From Papaver somniferum (taxonomy: Eukaryota > Streptophyta > Magnoliopsida > Ranunculales > Papaveraceae): 64,000 bases of DNA. Positions 35,934 to 48,456 of the stretch are shown here, in pieces (position 1 is the first letter of the stretch; the number at the start of each line of letters is the position of its first letter). Position numbers and translations under genes: made by a program. The stretch lies in the NCBI RefSeq assembly GCF_003573695.1, contig NC_039363.1:154034406-154098405 (forward strand), read 5' to 3'. Under the pieces are notes generated by a model, which worked only from the letters and a program-made list of their open reading frames with translations, made no database searches and had not been told where the DNA came from.

Positions 35934-36180
35934 TTTTTTTTTTTGACGGCAAAGAGCAAATTTAATTAAAAATAGTTCATAATCATTAAAGCAATGGAAA
36001 AAGAACCAAAAAGTTACATGGAGGTGTAAGTTACAACATCCCAATTACAGATAATAGTGGATAAATTGAAACCCCAAAAAATATTAATGGTTCATATTAA
36101 CTGTTTTAGGAACTAATAGTTTTGCACCAAACCATCTCATTTTGGTTTTGCATGACAACATTTATAAAATAGTTTGGATA
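35934..36180 (-). mobile_element. 3' end of a LINE, antisense
   Basis: Eleven T residues (35934-35944) followed by GACGGCAAAGAGCAAATTTAATTAAAAATAG read on - as a LINE 3' untranslated region ending in poly(A), a form very common in plant genomes. The upstream limit is unclear; no RT motif was found. Confidence 0.6.
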
Positions 36181-39100
36181 AATTTGAAAAAAATAAAATC
36201 ATACCCTTCGTTTCAGTTCGGATTTCGTCCAAACCAGACTTAACCATGCCATGTATAGCTCTATATGCAGGAGCACAAGGCGGCGAAAAACACCCAATAC
36301 AACGCATTGTATAACGCTAGACAAAAAAATGCTCAAAAATACAATATTTTATGAGTAAAGCATGACATAATAAGTCATATTTTATATATCTAGAATACAA
36401 AACAGAAGAAGTTTTTGAGTCTTGGACGGACGGATAGCATTTTCATAGACAAACGCTATATCTGACTATTTCAGTCTCATCCCAACCATAGGCATCTGAC
36501 GGATGTATGATTTGTAACTTCCTTCTATCATAAATATGTATTGATTAGATCCCTCACAATTATGATCATTAAATAAAAATTAAAATGAAAATAAATAGAT
36601 CAAGAACATCATTTATATTTTTGCACTTACAAATATATATAGGTATTAGTATTTTAACGAATTAGCCAAGCCATCCTCCATCAACCTACAAAGGAAGAAC
36701 AAAAAGTTGGTATTATGCTCCAATATCATGTTCCTATATATTCTCATGTTACCAATATGGATATTATTAATGAATCTTTGGGTATTATATACCCTCATGT
36801 AATAGTCCTTTAGTAGTTTAATAAATTTCATGCTTCAAAAAGAAAGGGAGAATAATATTAAATTATTTTATCAATATTAGAAAAACAATCATAAATTATT
36901 TTATATTTGAGAACCAATAAATCATTAAGAGCCTAATGCTTTAGTGTGAGTGGTTCGCGTAAAAAGAAAAACATATAAAAAATGGCATGTGCTAGCTAAC
37001 TAAACTACACAATGCCCAATAACACAAGTCAGAAATCAACCATAGGTACATAATGGAGTTCGTCGTTTCTATTTAGAAAACTCACAATAAATATTTATAT
37101 GGGTGAAATTGATTTCTGTGTATTTAAGAAATCTAAAGAATACTGCAAAGGATTTATCGTAGCCCCATATACTGAATAACTTTAGCATATTTTTTATTTT
37201 TAGAAATTAAACACCATGAGAATCAGGGTCATTTCATTTAGAAATATTACATTCGTCTTCAATAACCATGCCGATTACTTACATTGATCTTTGACATGGA
37301 TTCAAACTTGATCATATTGCATACGTTATTTCTATGATATTTGTAAGCACAATTTAAAAAAAATGCAAAAGAGGGATCTATGGAGCGAAACTTGGATTAG
37401 TTGTGAGTAAGGAAGGCATAAAAATGAATTCAGTGCATAATATGAACAAACAATAGAGGTTCAGACTTCACTACACATAAAAAAGCACGAAATTGATTAT
37501 CCATATAGGAAAATCAAAACTAAGGCAAGAACATCAATTTCTCGCCGTTGAGGGTAGCGTTTCATTGTATTCTTTAAAAATTACTTTTTATTTTTTTTCG
37601 TTTTTGGATCTTATGCGATAATACAAGAACCAACCATATCATATCAATCCTTAGGCGAAGAAATTGGAAGGATTCTTTTTCTTTTCTAAGTTACATTATT
37701 CAATATATTTTTTCTATTATTTTAGGAGAAAGGAAACAAAGATCAGTAAAATTTAGGGATGAAATATGTTTACAATCTTTATTGTCTTTTCACACTTTAG
37801 TTTTTCAAGTTTTATTCCATCATAATTTATGACTAACATTCATCGGTAATGTTCAGCCTAAAGGCTGAAAAGTTCGTTGTGGACATTTTGCACCATCAAA
37901 ATTCATCTTACTAGAATATATTTCCATGCAAAAAAAAAAACGCTCATAGCTTATGCAAAAAAAAATGATTCAAAAACTCAATTTAATTATAATTATTCTC
38001 CAGACATGTATAAACAAATTAGTGTATTCCTTCGACTGTACCATACTCATTCGCTCATTTCCAAATCATTCTCTAAGTAAAAGAATAATGAAAGAAAACA
38101 ACATGCTTAACATAATTAGTTGCAGCCAATCAAATCATATATATGTTTCATTTCATGATGCATGAATGCGATGAAGACATACCTGCAATTTTAAAGATAC
38201 GTGTTGCAAGTTCTTTGTTATGGTTATGTTCTTCAATTTTGGTGTGTGGTTATATTCTTTTAAATGGAACTGTGTATTTGAATAGAGTCTAAAATTGTAG
38301 GAATGATTTTCCAAGGTTAGAATTTTGGTGGTGGTCGGTCTCTTGCATTTTTGGCTTTTCTTGGTTTATTGGATTCCATGGATACACTAATTATGAGTAT
38401 CGTATAATATTTACCACATGAAACTTATGCCTAAGCATCCCGAAGCCCGAACTGATAAGTGGTCGGCCGCAGCCATCAACGAACTTTAGCTAAGGAAAAA
38501 CATATTATTTATCAAATTTTCTTTTGTTTTATAAATTACTTTGTTAATTTAGTCGTTTGTAATTCATAACATGTTTTATTATCTGTGTAACGTGACATTT
38601 AGAGAAACTAAACATAGTTAGGTGACCAAAACATATTTGGAAATCATGAATCTTTTAAATAATATGGAAAATTAATTGTTCAATTCATATTTGAAATGAT
38701 ACATGCCTAATGACCTTTCTGATCTTGATATAATTTTAACATATTTTACTTTATATATCGTCAAAAAAACTAATTATTATTTACATTTTTGCAGCACTTC
38801 ACATCCTTGTAAATAGTCATCTATCCTTCCTCACATGGGCTTTTGAGGTGACCAATATACCTATTTCTTTCTCTTATTTTTTGTTAGTTTCGATCATAAT
38901 TGATGTGTTACTCATGTAACATATGGGTTAGTACTCTTCAATTTGCTTGGTCAAAATTCTTTTGGTTTGAGTTTGTTACTAATTATAATATTTTGATCCA
39001 TACATGAATCATTGTTGTTATTCCACTTGGGATTGAGATATATAACCACTTTATTGGCAGTGAGTACTGGTAATATATAGGAAGGTTTATGTGTGTGTTT

Positions 39101-39283
39101 CTTTTTTGGAGTTAAGATGACCAAACTTCGTTAAATTATAAAATAAAATTATATTTGGAACATAATGTAAATAATTAACGGAAGAACTTACCAACTGGAA
39201 TATGGGAATTGTGCACTCTGGTCTTAGGGAGGTGCACAAATTTGCATTCTCGATAGTGGTATATGTGGTGAGGATCTATTTTT
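36181..39283. other. 3.1 kb AT-rich sequence without recognised features
   Basis: Six frames show only short open frames (the longest about 70 codons) with no domain. An imperfect inverted pair AACGCTAGACAAAAAAATGCT (36312) and AGCATTTTCATAGACAAACGCT (36437) may be a short MITE remnant. I see no gene here. Confidence 0.5.
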
Positions 39284-41783
39284 TGAAAAGACGAGGGTAC
39301 CCAAATACACCACAATATTTTAATTTCAACCTATAAGTCCGATAACAAGTGTGATCATCTATGGACAATAGTCGAGACACTTCAACAACTTGATATTCAC
39401 TTGATAATAGTTACTGTACAAGACCGATTGACTATAGGATCAAAGTCAAGTGACTAGGATTAACGTACGAGTGTAATGTACTTTATTATAATAAGACAAT
39501 TATAATGTGGAAGTAAAGTAAATGACACAACAAGATTTTGTTAACGAGGAAACCACAAATGCAGAAAAACCCCGACACCTAGTCCGCTTTTGAATACTCT
39601 CAGAATTAAACCGATATACAAAGAACAAAAGCCAACTTTGTATAGTTGAGACCAAGTAAACTAACCCTAGTTACTTAGTTCCCTCAGTATCCTTGCGTCT
39701 TCGAAATTTTGGTCACGCACGTGAATCTCAAGGCAAAAATCACTATCTCAAGTTATTTTACTCATGTTGATCGTGTTCCAAAGAGTAAAGTAATAAATCT
39801 GTTTTGTAACCACTTTATTCAATTTTTGGTAAAAGATATTTTTAAGTTGTCAACAAAGGCTATTATGTTTAATCTAATAAACTCCTTTGTCTGGTTAGAT
39901 CAATTTGAATCTTAATTATCAAAATAATCAATTTCTGGATTTGCAATCAAACAGTATAGAACTCAAAGAGAAACTATAAAGTGATGTCGTTCTTATCAAC
40001 TAGATAATCACAAGTCCATCAAAGATAAACAAGATCTATTTGGATCCCAGCCGATCAAGATGTGTGCACAAAATTCACAAGATACGAAAACTAATTAGAT
40101 AAATCTTCTTTGTCTTCAAATCTTCGATCTTTTATAGTACCTGCACAACACAAACTTGAATCCTCTCGTGATCAATTACGCATAGAACGGAGTCTGTTAA
40201 CAATGGATTATCACAAGATGTCTTTAGATCTAAAAACAGTTTTAAAGATCCCGTCGATACTTAGATCTAGTTTGAGTGACCCTTATGTCGGCTCTCAAGA
40301 ATAATTAAACTAGGTGAAATCAAAGTTTCAACAACCGTTGGTCAATCAAATCAATAATCGAAAACTAAATAACAATGCGATTATCTAGTTTCCCACCAAA
40401 GGTACTCGTAGAGCTTTTTGATCCCATAGAAGTCATTAAACGATAGGTCGTAAGAGATTTCGCCTGATTAGGGTACTTTCCTCTCCGGGTAGACGACTCC
40501 ACCAGAAACAACACGAATGAAGTTTGCCTAGCTCTTAAGATAGTTTGCAAGAAATTTAAACTTAAGTATTTGTAGACCAAGATTGTTTGGACAACAAGGA
40601 AATTCTAAAACCGAAAATATTCTCAAAATATGCAATAAAGTACCTAATTTCTGATTTTCCTATTTCTAATTAATATCAAACAATATTTAGGAAATCTCTC
40701 TTAGAAAATTTCTATTATTAATTTAGCACATTAACGAATAATCTTTTTCTAAAGTATATGCTTTAATTTCTGGTAATTAAAACATATAAAATCCAAAATC
40801 ATAATTAAATGTTTTTCAATATTTCGGTTTGGGATTACCTTGAGCATCAAGGAATATCTATAACAATTAATGTTAAGAGTTATGCACATGTTCAAATAAT
40901 GTCGACATCTAGAAGTTTCCTATCTTAGCAAACCCTAATTCCAAATTCACATACAACATAAAGAAATATGTGAATATTGGAAACTCAGTTTTGCTCTTCG
41001 GACCGGTTCTACTACGACTCTCAAACTAAGTTAGGATCGTTATACCATGACTCCCAATATAGGTTATGACCGGTTATACCCTACTTCTCAATACAAGTTA
41101 GGATCGGTTGTACCATGTCACCAGATATACGACATGACCGGTTATACCATGCTTCCCAAAACTAATTAGGATCGGTTGTACCATGTCACACATTATAGGC
41201 TATGACCGGTTCTACCTTGATTCTCAATATATTTTAAGATTGGTTCTACCTTATCATCTTGCGTTGGTCATCCAAATAATGTTCAATGAAAAACTGGACC
41301 AACACACTTATTGATTTCCCTTTCGATTATGAAACAAGTTCATACATCTACTTCCTTAAACCAATGTAATAATACATAGTTTTTTAGGATGAAATCGCAC
41401 CTATATCCCACACATAATCAAATAACTATGTACATAGATTACGTTGATGTCGTATTTACGAACTTCAAAAGATAAGTGTTATACCTCGTAATTCAATATA
41501 ATTCCTTGATAAAGATACGTTAGGAATGGAAACAAGTCAAGTTTGTATTACTAACCTCAAGTGGAAGGATGGTGTCTTCGTTGCAGTTGTTACTGCTTCA
41601 CATTCTTCAGGTCTTCAGTGTAATACTTGCAAGTCTCAACGTTCATAGACTTTCTAGTCTAACATTAACGAAGTTGAATCTAGTAATTAATCAAGTGACT
41701 CTAGATGAGTTTTGATACTAAAATATGACAACCAAACTTGACATACCAATGTTTGGTGGGTTCAACCTAGCTATGCTCTAAAA
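39284..41783 (-). repeat. 3' LTR of element D
   Basis: Begins on + with TGAAAAGACGAGGGTACC and ends with GCTATGCTCTAAAA (family consensus GCTCTAACA). It is followed by ATCTCCC, the polypurine tract on -, which is split by the solo LTR. The conserved stretches AACAAGATTTTGTTAACGAGG (39528) and AAAAGATAAGTGTTATACCTC (41468) are shared with the solo LTR in reverse. Confidence 0.85.
40985..41270. repeat. U3 tandem repeat of LTR D
   Basis: Five or six units of about 55-60 bases contain alternating GACCGGTTATACCATG and GGATCGGTTGTACCATG boxes separated by CTCCCAATAT-like text. The unit shares a short GGTT-ACC-GATC flavour with the solo LTR array but has a different period. Confidence 0.75.
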
Positions 41784-41790
41784 ATCTCCC
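41784..41790 (-). promoter_or_regulatory. Polypurine tract of element D, split by an insertion
   Basis: ATCTCCC here and CTCCCTCTTTGTC at 44601 are the two halves of the tract around the solo LTR. The intact form in element E is ATCTCCCCCTTTATC (50734). Confidence 0.8.
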
Positions 41791-44600
41791 TGTTAGAGCA
41801 TAGCTCGGTTGAACTCACCAAACGTTTGTATATAAAGTTTTGTTGTCATATTTTAATGTGTCAAAACTCATCTAAAGTCGCTTGATTGTATATTAAAGTC
41901 AACTTTGTTTAGGTTAGACTATAAAGTCTAGGAATGTTGAGACATACATGTATTACTCCGAAGACTTGAAGAATGTGAAGAATAAGCGAGCTACAACGAC
42001 GACATCATCCTTTCTCTGGAGGTTAGTAATATTGACTTGAACTATTTCATTCCGAACATATCTTTCAAATCGGGCTATATTGAAAATATAACTACGAAGT
42101 TGTATATACTGTACATATTATATAATACTCTAGTGATGTGACATGGTCATATTTGTATGATCATAGTATAAGGGAATTAGAGTACGAAGTATAACACTTA
42201 TCTTTTGAACTTCATAGATATGATATCGACATAATCTTGTATATATTGTTATGGTTACGATGGGTTATGGTGAAGATTTCATCCTAGGAAACAATGTTTT
42301 ACATTCGTTTAAAGGAAGTATATTCATGAACTTGTTTTATGAATCGCAAGGGAAATCATTAGGCTTATTGGTACGGCCATTCATTGCAAATCTTTGGATT
42401 ACCAATATGTGTGAGATGGTAGAACCGATCGTAACTTTGTTATGTATCTTGGTATAAATAATAACAATACCTGACTTATGATTTGGTATGAAGAGTTTTT
42501 AGTAATTGGTGTAACCGATCCTAAGTAATCACCATGAGATTGTATGATTGATATATGTAATTGGTGTGACCGATCTTAGTAATTGGTGTGAGCGATTACA
42601 GAGTGTTGTGTAATCGATCCTTGTAATTGGTAACCGATCTTGGTAATTGGTGTAACCGATCTTGGTAACTGGTGGGACCGATCACAAGTAATACTCTGGG
42701 AATATGGTAACCGGTCCGGGTAACTGATGTAATCGGTCCTGGTAACTTGTCTAACCGATTACAAGTATTTCCATATTGAGGTATAAACGATCCTATTGAT
42801 TGGTAGAACCGATTGAACCCATGTATGTTATTTGATATTTGATCAAGCATATAGTTATCTTGGAATACGGGTCAACCAATTCTAAACTTGTTTGGAAGTG
42901 TAGTATAACCGATTCCAAGAATGTAAATCCATGTAAATATGAATAAGGATTTACAGTGGAAAGATGTCAATATACTTTGAACACGTACAGTAACTCTTAT
43001 CATTTATTGTTTAAAGATATTCCTTAATAATCAAGGAGATCCCGTGCCGAAATAAATTGAGAATCTTTTAATTAAGGTTTTTGGTTTTATATGCTTTAAT
43101 TACCATCAATTAAATGCATATCTCTAGAGAATAAAAATTAGTAATGTGCATTTACTAATTGGAGATTTTCTATTGAGAGAATGCGTAAAATTTTGGACAA
43201 GCATTTATTGGAATTAGGAAAACCGAATTTTTCTATTCATTGCATATCTTGAGAATATTTTCGGTTTTGGAAATTCCTTTGTGTCTAAACATCCTTGGTT
43301 TTAAAATTCCTAAGTTCGCATTTCTAGCAAACTATCGTAAGAGCCAGGCAAACTTCAATTCTTGTTGTTTCTGGTGGAGCCGTCTATCCGGAGAGGAAAG
43401 TATCCTAATTAGGTGAAATCTCTTACGACCGCTCGTTTAAAGACTTCCGTGGGATCAAGAAGCTCTACGAGTACCATTGGTGGGAAACTAGATAATTGTA
43501 ATGTTATTAGTTTTCGATTGATTTGATTGAAACTTTGATTGCACCTAGTTTGTTTATTCTTGAGAATCTTCTGTTCTGATATAAGATTCATTCAAACTAG
43601 ATCGAAGTATCGACGGGATCTTTAGAACTGTTTGTAGATCTAAAGACATCTTGTGATAATTCATTGTTAACAGACTCCATTTTGTGTGTAATTGATCACA
43701 ATAGATTCAAGTGGTGTTGTGCAGGTGTTTATTGAAGATTAAAGAAGATCTGGGGACAAAGAAGATTTCTTATTAGTTCTCATATCTTTGTGTGTGCACA
43801 AACCTTGATCGGATGGGATCCAACTATAATCGGATTTATTCGATTGATTAGTTGTGTGAGATCGACATTCTCAATATATCTCTTTGAGATTTATTTTGAT
43901 TGAATGAGAATCTAAACTTAACTACTTTTGTAGTTATTGGATAGATTGATCTAACCATGCAAAGGAGTTTATTGGATTAAACGGAAGAGCCTTTGCATAT
44001 GACTTGAGATATCTTTATCTTGAGAGAATCAATAGAGTTGTTACCAAACAGATTTGTTGTTCCTTTACTGTTTGTAATACAATCCAAAGGAATTGAAATA
44101 GTGTGTGACCTTCGAAGTCGGAAGCGCGGGGGTACTGAGGAAACTAAGTGAACTAGGGGTAGTTGTTTGGTCTCAACTAACGGAGTTGGTTTAGATTTTG
44201 TATAGCGGCTTAATTCTGAGAGTATTCAATTCTGGACTAGGTCCTGGGATTTTTCTGCACTTGCAGTTTTCCTCGTTAACAAAATCTTGTTGTGTGATTT
44301 ACTTTTGTTTTCCGTAATTATATTTGTTTATATAATTTAATAAAGTAAATTGCACTTTATGTTAACTCTTATATACTTGATAGCGATCATATAGAGTTTG
44401 GTTAAGTCTGAATCTAATATCAAGTATCACACTTTGGTAGTCGTATTGTCTCGATATTGTATCCATAGACAATCACACAAAGTGTGAATACCGATTTGTT
44501 GTATTGTCTCGACTTTGTCCATAGACGATCACTTTCGGTAAATGACTTATAGGTTGAAAACTAAAAGATTGTGGTGTATTTGGGTACCGTCGTCTTTTCA
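41791..44600 (+). mobile_element. Solo LTR of the long-LTR family (TSD CTCCC)
   Basis: Starts TGTTAGAGCATAGCTCGG and ends GTCGTCTTTTCA. CTCCC precedes (41786-41790) and follows it (44601-44605), and no internal region is present, so it is a solo LTR left by LTR-LTR recombination. At 2.8 kb it is the longest LTR of the family here because of a large U3 repeat. It is oriented opposite to LTR D, with seven bases between them. Confidence 0.9.
42410..42910. repeat. U3 tandem repeat of the solo LTR
   Basis: More than a dozen short units of the type TTGGTGTAACCGATC(T/C)TGGTAA, spaced about 21-40 bases, between AACACTTATCTTTTGAAC (42191) and TATTGTTTAAAGATATTC (43007). The core AACCGATC is nearly self-complementary to GATCGGTT of LTR D. 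Confidence 0.8.
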
Positions 44601-46454
44601 CTCCCTCTTTGTCAATTTTAGTGAGAAAATTCTATTACATATATGGATATAAATGAACTACAAAATAAACCATTATACATACGCTTGATTCCAAGTTTCA
44701 ACAGCAAAATATCATGCACATATTCAAAAAATAAATGCCGTTGTTGACATTTGAATAACAAAAGCTTTACTCCCATTAAATGAAATCTATGTAAATATTC
44801 AATCCGAACATATTTTTTGTTCTTCTTTTGTAGTATGAAATACTACACAACAGGATGATATGTTTCTCCCCTTTAGTCTATGCTTTACTCTTTCGTTAGA
44901 TATAACATTTAAGAACATATATCATTTCCTAGTGATCATAAATCACTTGTTTACTCCATATATTTCTGACAAAGAAACGAACAAACAAAAGAGCAAACCG
45001 AAAGGATCTTACAAATCCATAAGACTTGTACAACATATGAGAGTTAAGCACGAAGGTTTCACACGCCATTTTAGATAACCAATATTAAAACCGAAACAAC
45101 AAGTAATATTGTTTTAGTATGTCATCAAGGAAACAATTGCCCGAAGAAATTTTCCCTTAGTCCGATAAATCAACTAAGATAACTTATACAATCGCTTAAT
45201 TCTATTAAACATAAATAAAGATCAGAATTAACTCAATTTCTCTCATCTGGTTCTAATTATTAATAAAATAACTTAGACCTTCCTCTATACAAGACAAATA
45301 CTAGGTTAGTTAACTAGTTTTGCTTGTCAAGGACTTCGATTAGACTTGAAAAACCGAATCCGACATTAGATAAGCCTAAACCAAGATCAAAATTAACTTA
45401 GTTTTCTTATCCGGAATCAAATAGACTAAACAAATGGCCCCGTATTTCGTTAAGCAAAAACAGTAGATACAAATCAAATCATTGAATTGTCATAGTTTTT
45501 TTTTAACCGGAAACAATTGATACAAAGATAATCCAATAGAACTATAACAATTGCACTGAATTTCGTTAAGCAAAAAAAATTGATACCAAACAATAAAGAA
45601 ATCCAAATCAATAAGTCAACAAAATTGACATAGTTTTTCTTAACCAGAAACAACTGAATCACAATAATCAATATATACATCATAATGGAAAATATCAATC
45701 GTACCAAAAAAAATAAAAGCAAAAGAAAAACATTTGCAAGAAAAATCAAGCGTTTCTTAAACATGAAAAACGATTAACTAACAATAAAATAATCATTACT
45801 TTGGTTTCCGAAACCGCTTTTCCCCAAAAATATATATCATTTAAGCACCAATCCAATAAGTACTTTCATGTTGTTTGTTGTCATCCTCACGCAAGAAAAA
45901 AAGAACAACAACAAAGACAAAACAACCTTTACCAGAGAAATGTTGAATCGGTTTTAACCATTGCATGTTAATAGCAAAAGTTTAAACCCAAAACTCATAT
46001 GTTATGCTAAATACAAATTATGTAAACTTAAATTGGTATCAACATCATTTTGACTTTCACACATGAGTTTTAATCACCTATCCTTATGATCCTTTGATAA
46101 AGCCTACTTAAAAAGTCTAGAACTTAATCTCGTTAAATCAAAAAGTCACACAAACCATGAGGGGTAACACAATATGAGATAGGAAATTAGGTTTTAACAA
46201 AAATTGATACTAACATCTCATAAACCGAAAGCAATATCATAAAAACATATAACCATTCATCACAAGCTTATGCAGTCGGAACTATCAAATAATGAACCAA
46301 AGAACTATCACTAACTTATGCAATCGAAAATTAGGTTTCCTCTATACCCTTCTAACTCACGTTTCCCAGCTTGCATCACATGTTTCTTAGACGCGTACGG
46401 GGAACATGAAGTCGATTGTAAGGTAGATCTGGGTTTAAATATAGACATGATCAT

Positions 46455-46929
46455 GTGAGATATACCTTGTATGATGTATTATGGAGGGCTGGTATTTCAG
46501 CAAAGAAAGAAGCGGCTGTCAACTTTTTGACAGACCCACTTGAGGGAAGATCAACACTCAGGCCAGCAGATGTTCTTATTTTTGGGTGGCTAACGAAAAA
46601 AACGTGTGTGTTAACCTTACCGGGGTTTCTCCGTTAGTAGGCATTGGAACAGTTCTTTCACAGTGGGACAAACATCTTTGACGGTTTCCTCAGGTAAGAT
46701 AGCAAAGCATGAGAAAGCATATGTCGATAATGGACATGTTTTTATCCTCTTTGCTTTTGATACTTTTGGGTACTTGACTCCGGAGGCGGTTGGACTTCTT
46801 ACGAGAGTTCAGAAAGTCATGCACAATAACGTCATGACCCCTGGTTTGAGAGAGTTTGTTTTTAAAAGGATAGGTTTTGCAATTTAAAAAAGGCTTGCCG
46901 CACAGCTTGTTGCTCGCTTGCCTGCTATG
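46455..46929 (+). pseudogene. Fragment of a multi-copy plant protein, inserted in element D
   Basis: Three frames joined in order give LRPADVLIFGW, then VNLTGVSPLVGIG, then KIAKHEKAYVDNGHVFILFA, FDTFGYLTPEAVGLLTRVQK, FVFKRIGFAI and LAAQLVARLPAM. From memory this is the C-terminal segment of a repetitive plant protein family, often annotated with reverse-transcriptase-like sequence; I cannot name the domain. There are two frameshifts (near 46600 and 46655) and a TAA at 46885 where a Gln codon is expected. No intron is visible. It runs opposite to element D and is a dead passenger or part of another element. Confidence 0.65.
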
Positions 46930-47147
46930 TATTTATTCTTTCATTCTTTAATAAGTACAACTATTAAGAATTATAAAATAAATATTTATTCATTCATAAT
47001 AATTGATAATTTATTTGAATAGACCTTATACAAAACATTGAAATAATTCAACAATTTGATTAGTCTATTCTTAAATAAGAAGTTAATCTTATTTTTCTTT
47101 CATGAACAACTTAATCCTTCATATCTGCACTTGATGAAGGTGGGTCA

Positions 47148-47342
47148 TTATTTTCTCTTGAGTTTGTGGATTTCCTCAACAAGATAACCTTGTTGCTTGA
47201 CAAGAATCTCTTGCAGCTGAGAAGTTTTGGTGAAGGACTCTACAAGAGCATGCAATTTTGTCTTGGATTGAACACAGAATTGTGTCAATATCTCAGTACA
47301 CTGATATTTCTTCGGTATATTTTTTGTTTCCTTCTTGTTAAG
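47148..47342 (-). CDS. C-terminal part of ORF2 of element D, cut by element C
   Basis: Reading from 47342 downward, the open frame gives NKKETKNIPKKYQ, then EILTQFCVQSKTKLHALVES, FTKTSQLQEILVKQQGY and LVEEIHKLKRK before a TAA at 47148-47150. The second half has hydrophobic residues at heptad-like spacing and looks helical, possibly a coiled coil. The DNA matches the region after the ORF2 stop in element B. The N-terminal half is displaced by element C to beyond the window. No enzyme motif is present, and the function is unknown. Confidence 0.6.
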   Translation of the reverse strand, partial: LNKKETKNIPKKYQCTEILTQFCVQSKTKLHALVESFTKTSQLQEILVKQQGYLVEEIHKLKRK

Positions 47343-48456
47343 TGAAAAAGAGGGATCATAACAACCACACCCAATAATTCGTTTGGAAATCTGTAGGGAC
47401 TAACTCCAATATAATTCCAAGAGCACCAACTTAAAAGCGAGATCAACCAAGAGATATATCAAAGAGCTTAATCTCAATTTCTTAATACAATCTGCAATCG
47501 AACAGATAGAAATATGTGAGCCCAATTGATATGAGAAATAACTTGGACGGTACCAAAGACCAATGCCCAAGTGTCAATCAATTTCTATCCAACAAACAGA
47601 TGTCGGATTTACCAATTTATTGAACTACATACAACCTGTGATATTTCAATTATATAAACAAATTTTTATGCGGAAAAGAAATAACACATACACCATAAAT
47701 TTTGCTAAAGAGGAAACCGAAAATGCAGAAAAATCCCGAGACCTAGTCCAGTTAAGCCGCTACAGACACTAGCCTACTACAAGTTAACTTCGTACTGGAA
47801 TGTATTTGAGCCCTAACCAAGTATCACACATATTAAGATACAGTCGCGTTCCTTACGCCTCTTGAACCATGTCGGATTCTGCACACTTGATTCCCTTAGC
47901 TGATCTCACCCACAACTAAGATTTGCTACGACCCAAAGTCGATGACTTATAAACAAATCTGTCTCCCACAGATAAGTCTATTCTGATAGATAAATCTGTC
48001 TCTCACAGAAGTGCCTACAGATTTTTTGTTCCGCCTTTTGATAAATCAAGGTGAACATGAACCAATTGATAATATACTCCCGAAGAGCAGCCTAGAAATA
48101 TCAATCACCTCACAATAACTTAACTATATGGTAGTAGAAAAAGTTATTGCGGAATCACAAAGACTGAGACGAAGAGATTTGTGATTACTTTTTATATATT
48201 ACCTATCAGAGATAAATCTCGAGCAAATATTAGAGAAGATAATACTCAATACGATAGAACAAGTAATATCAAAATACGCAACTACAGAAAAATAGTTGGA
48301 TCTAGCTTTACGCATCCCAAATGAAGTCTTCAAGTCGTTAACCTATAATGGTTTTGGATAAACCTAGGTTAAAGGAAAATTGACTCTAGTCGCAACTAGG
48401 ACACATGAAAGTGTCGGGATAAGGTTTTCCAGTTTCTAGAGTTCTCCCTTATATAG
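47343..48456 (-). repeat. 3' LTR of element C, left part
   Basis: Starts on + with TGAAAAAGAGGGATCATAAC and matches the 5' LTR of C at 61548 closely. It is interrupted at TATAG (48452-48456) by element E and resumes at 56730. Confidence 0.88.

Larger units (their letters stand above)
44606..47342 (-). mobile_element. Internal region of element D, 3' half
   Basis: Read on -, this holds the end of ORF2 (47342 to 47148), a noncoding stretch, and the polypurine tract side at 44606. It aligns with element B (25040-29389) in reverse. A host-like pseudogene fragment (about 46440-46930) has no counterpart in B. Element C entered at 47343, after TTAAG (47338-47342), so the rest of D lies beyond the window. 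Confidence 0.8.

Noticed and set aside
36312..36461. Imperfect inverted pair with AGCATTTT / AACGCT as a MITE
   Set aside because: The arms need several mismatches and no target duplication was found.
45474..45764. 96-codon hydrophobic open frame on - that resembles membrane segments
   Set aside because: It lies in T-rich noncoding DNA of element D; runs of Leu, Phe and Ile come from base composition, and the matching part of element B has no such frame.
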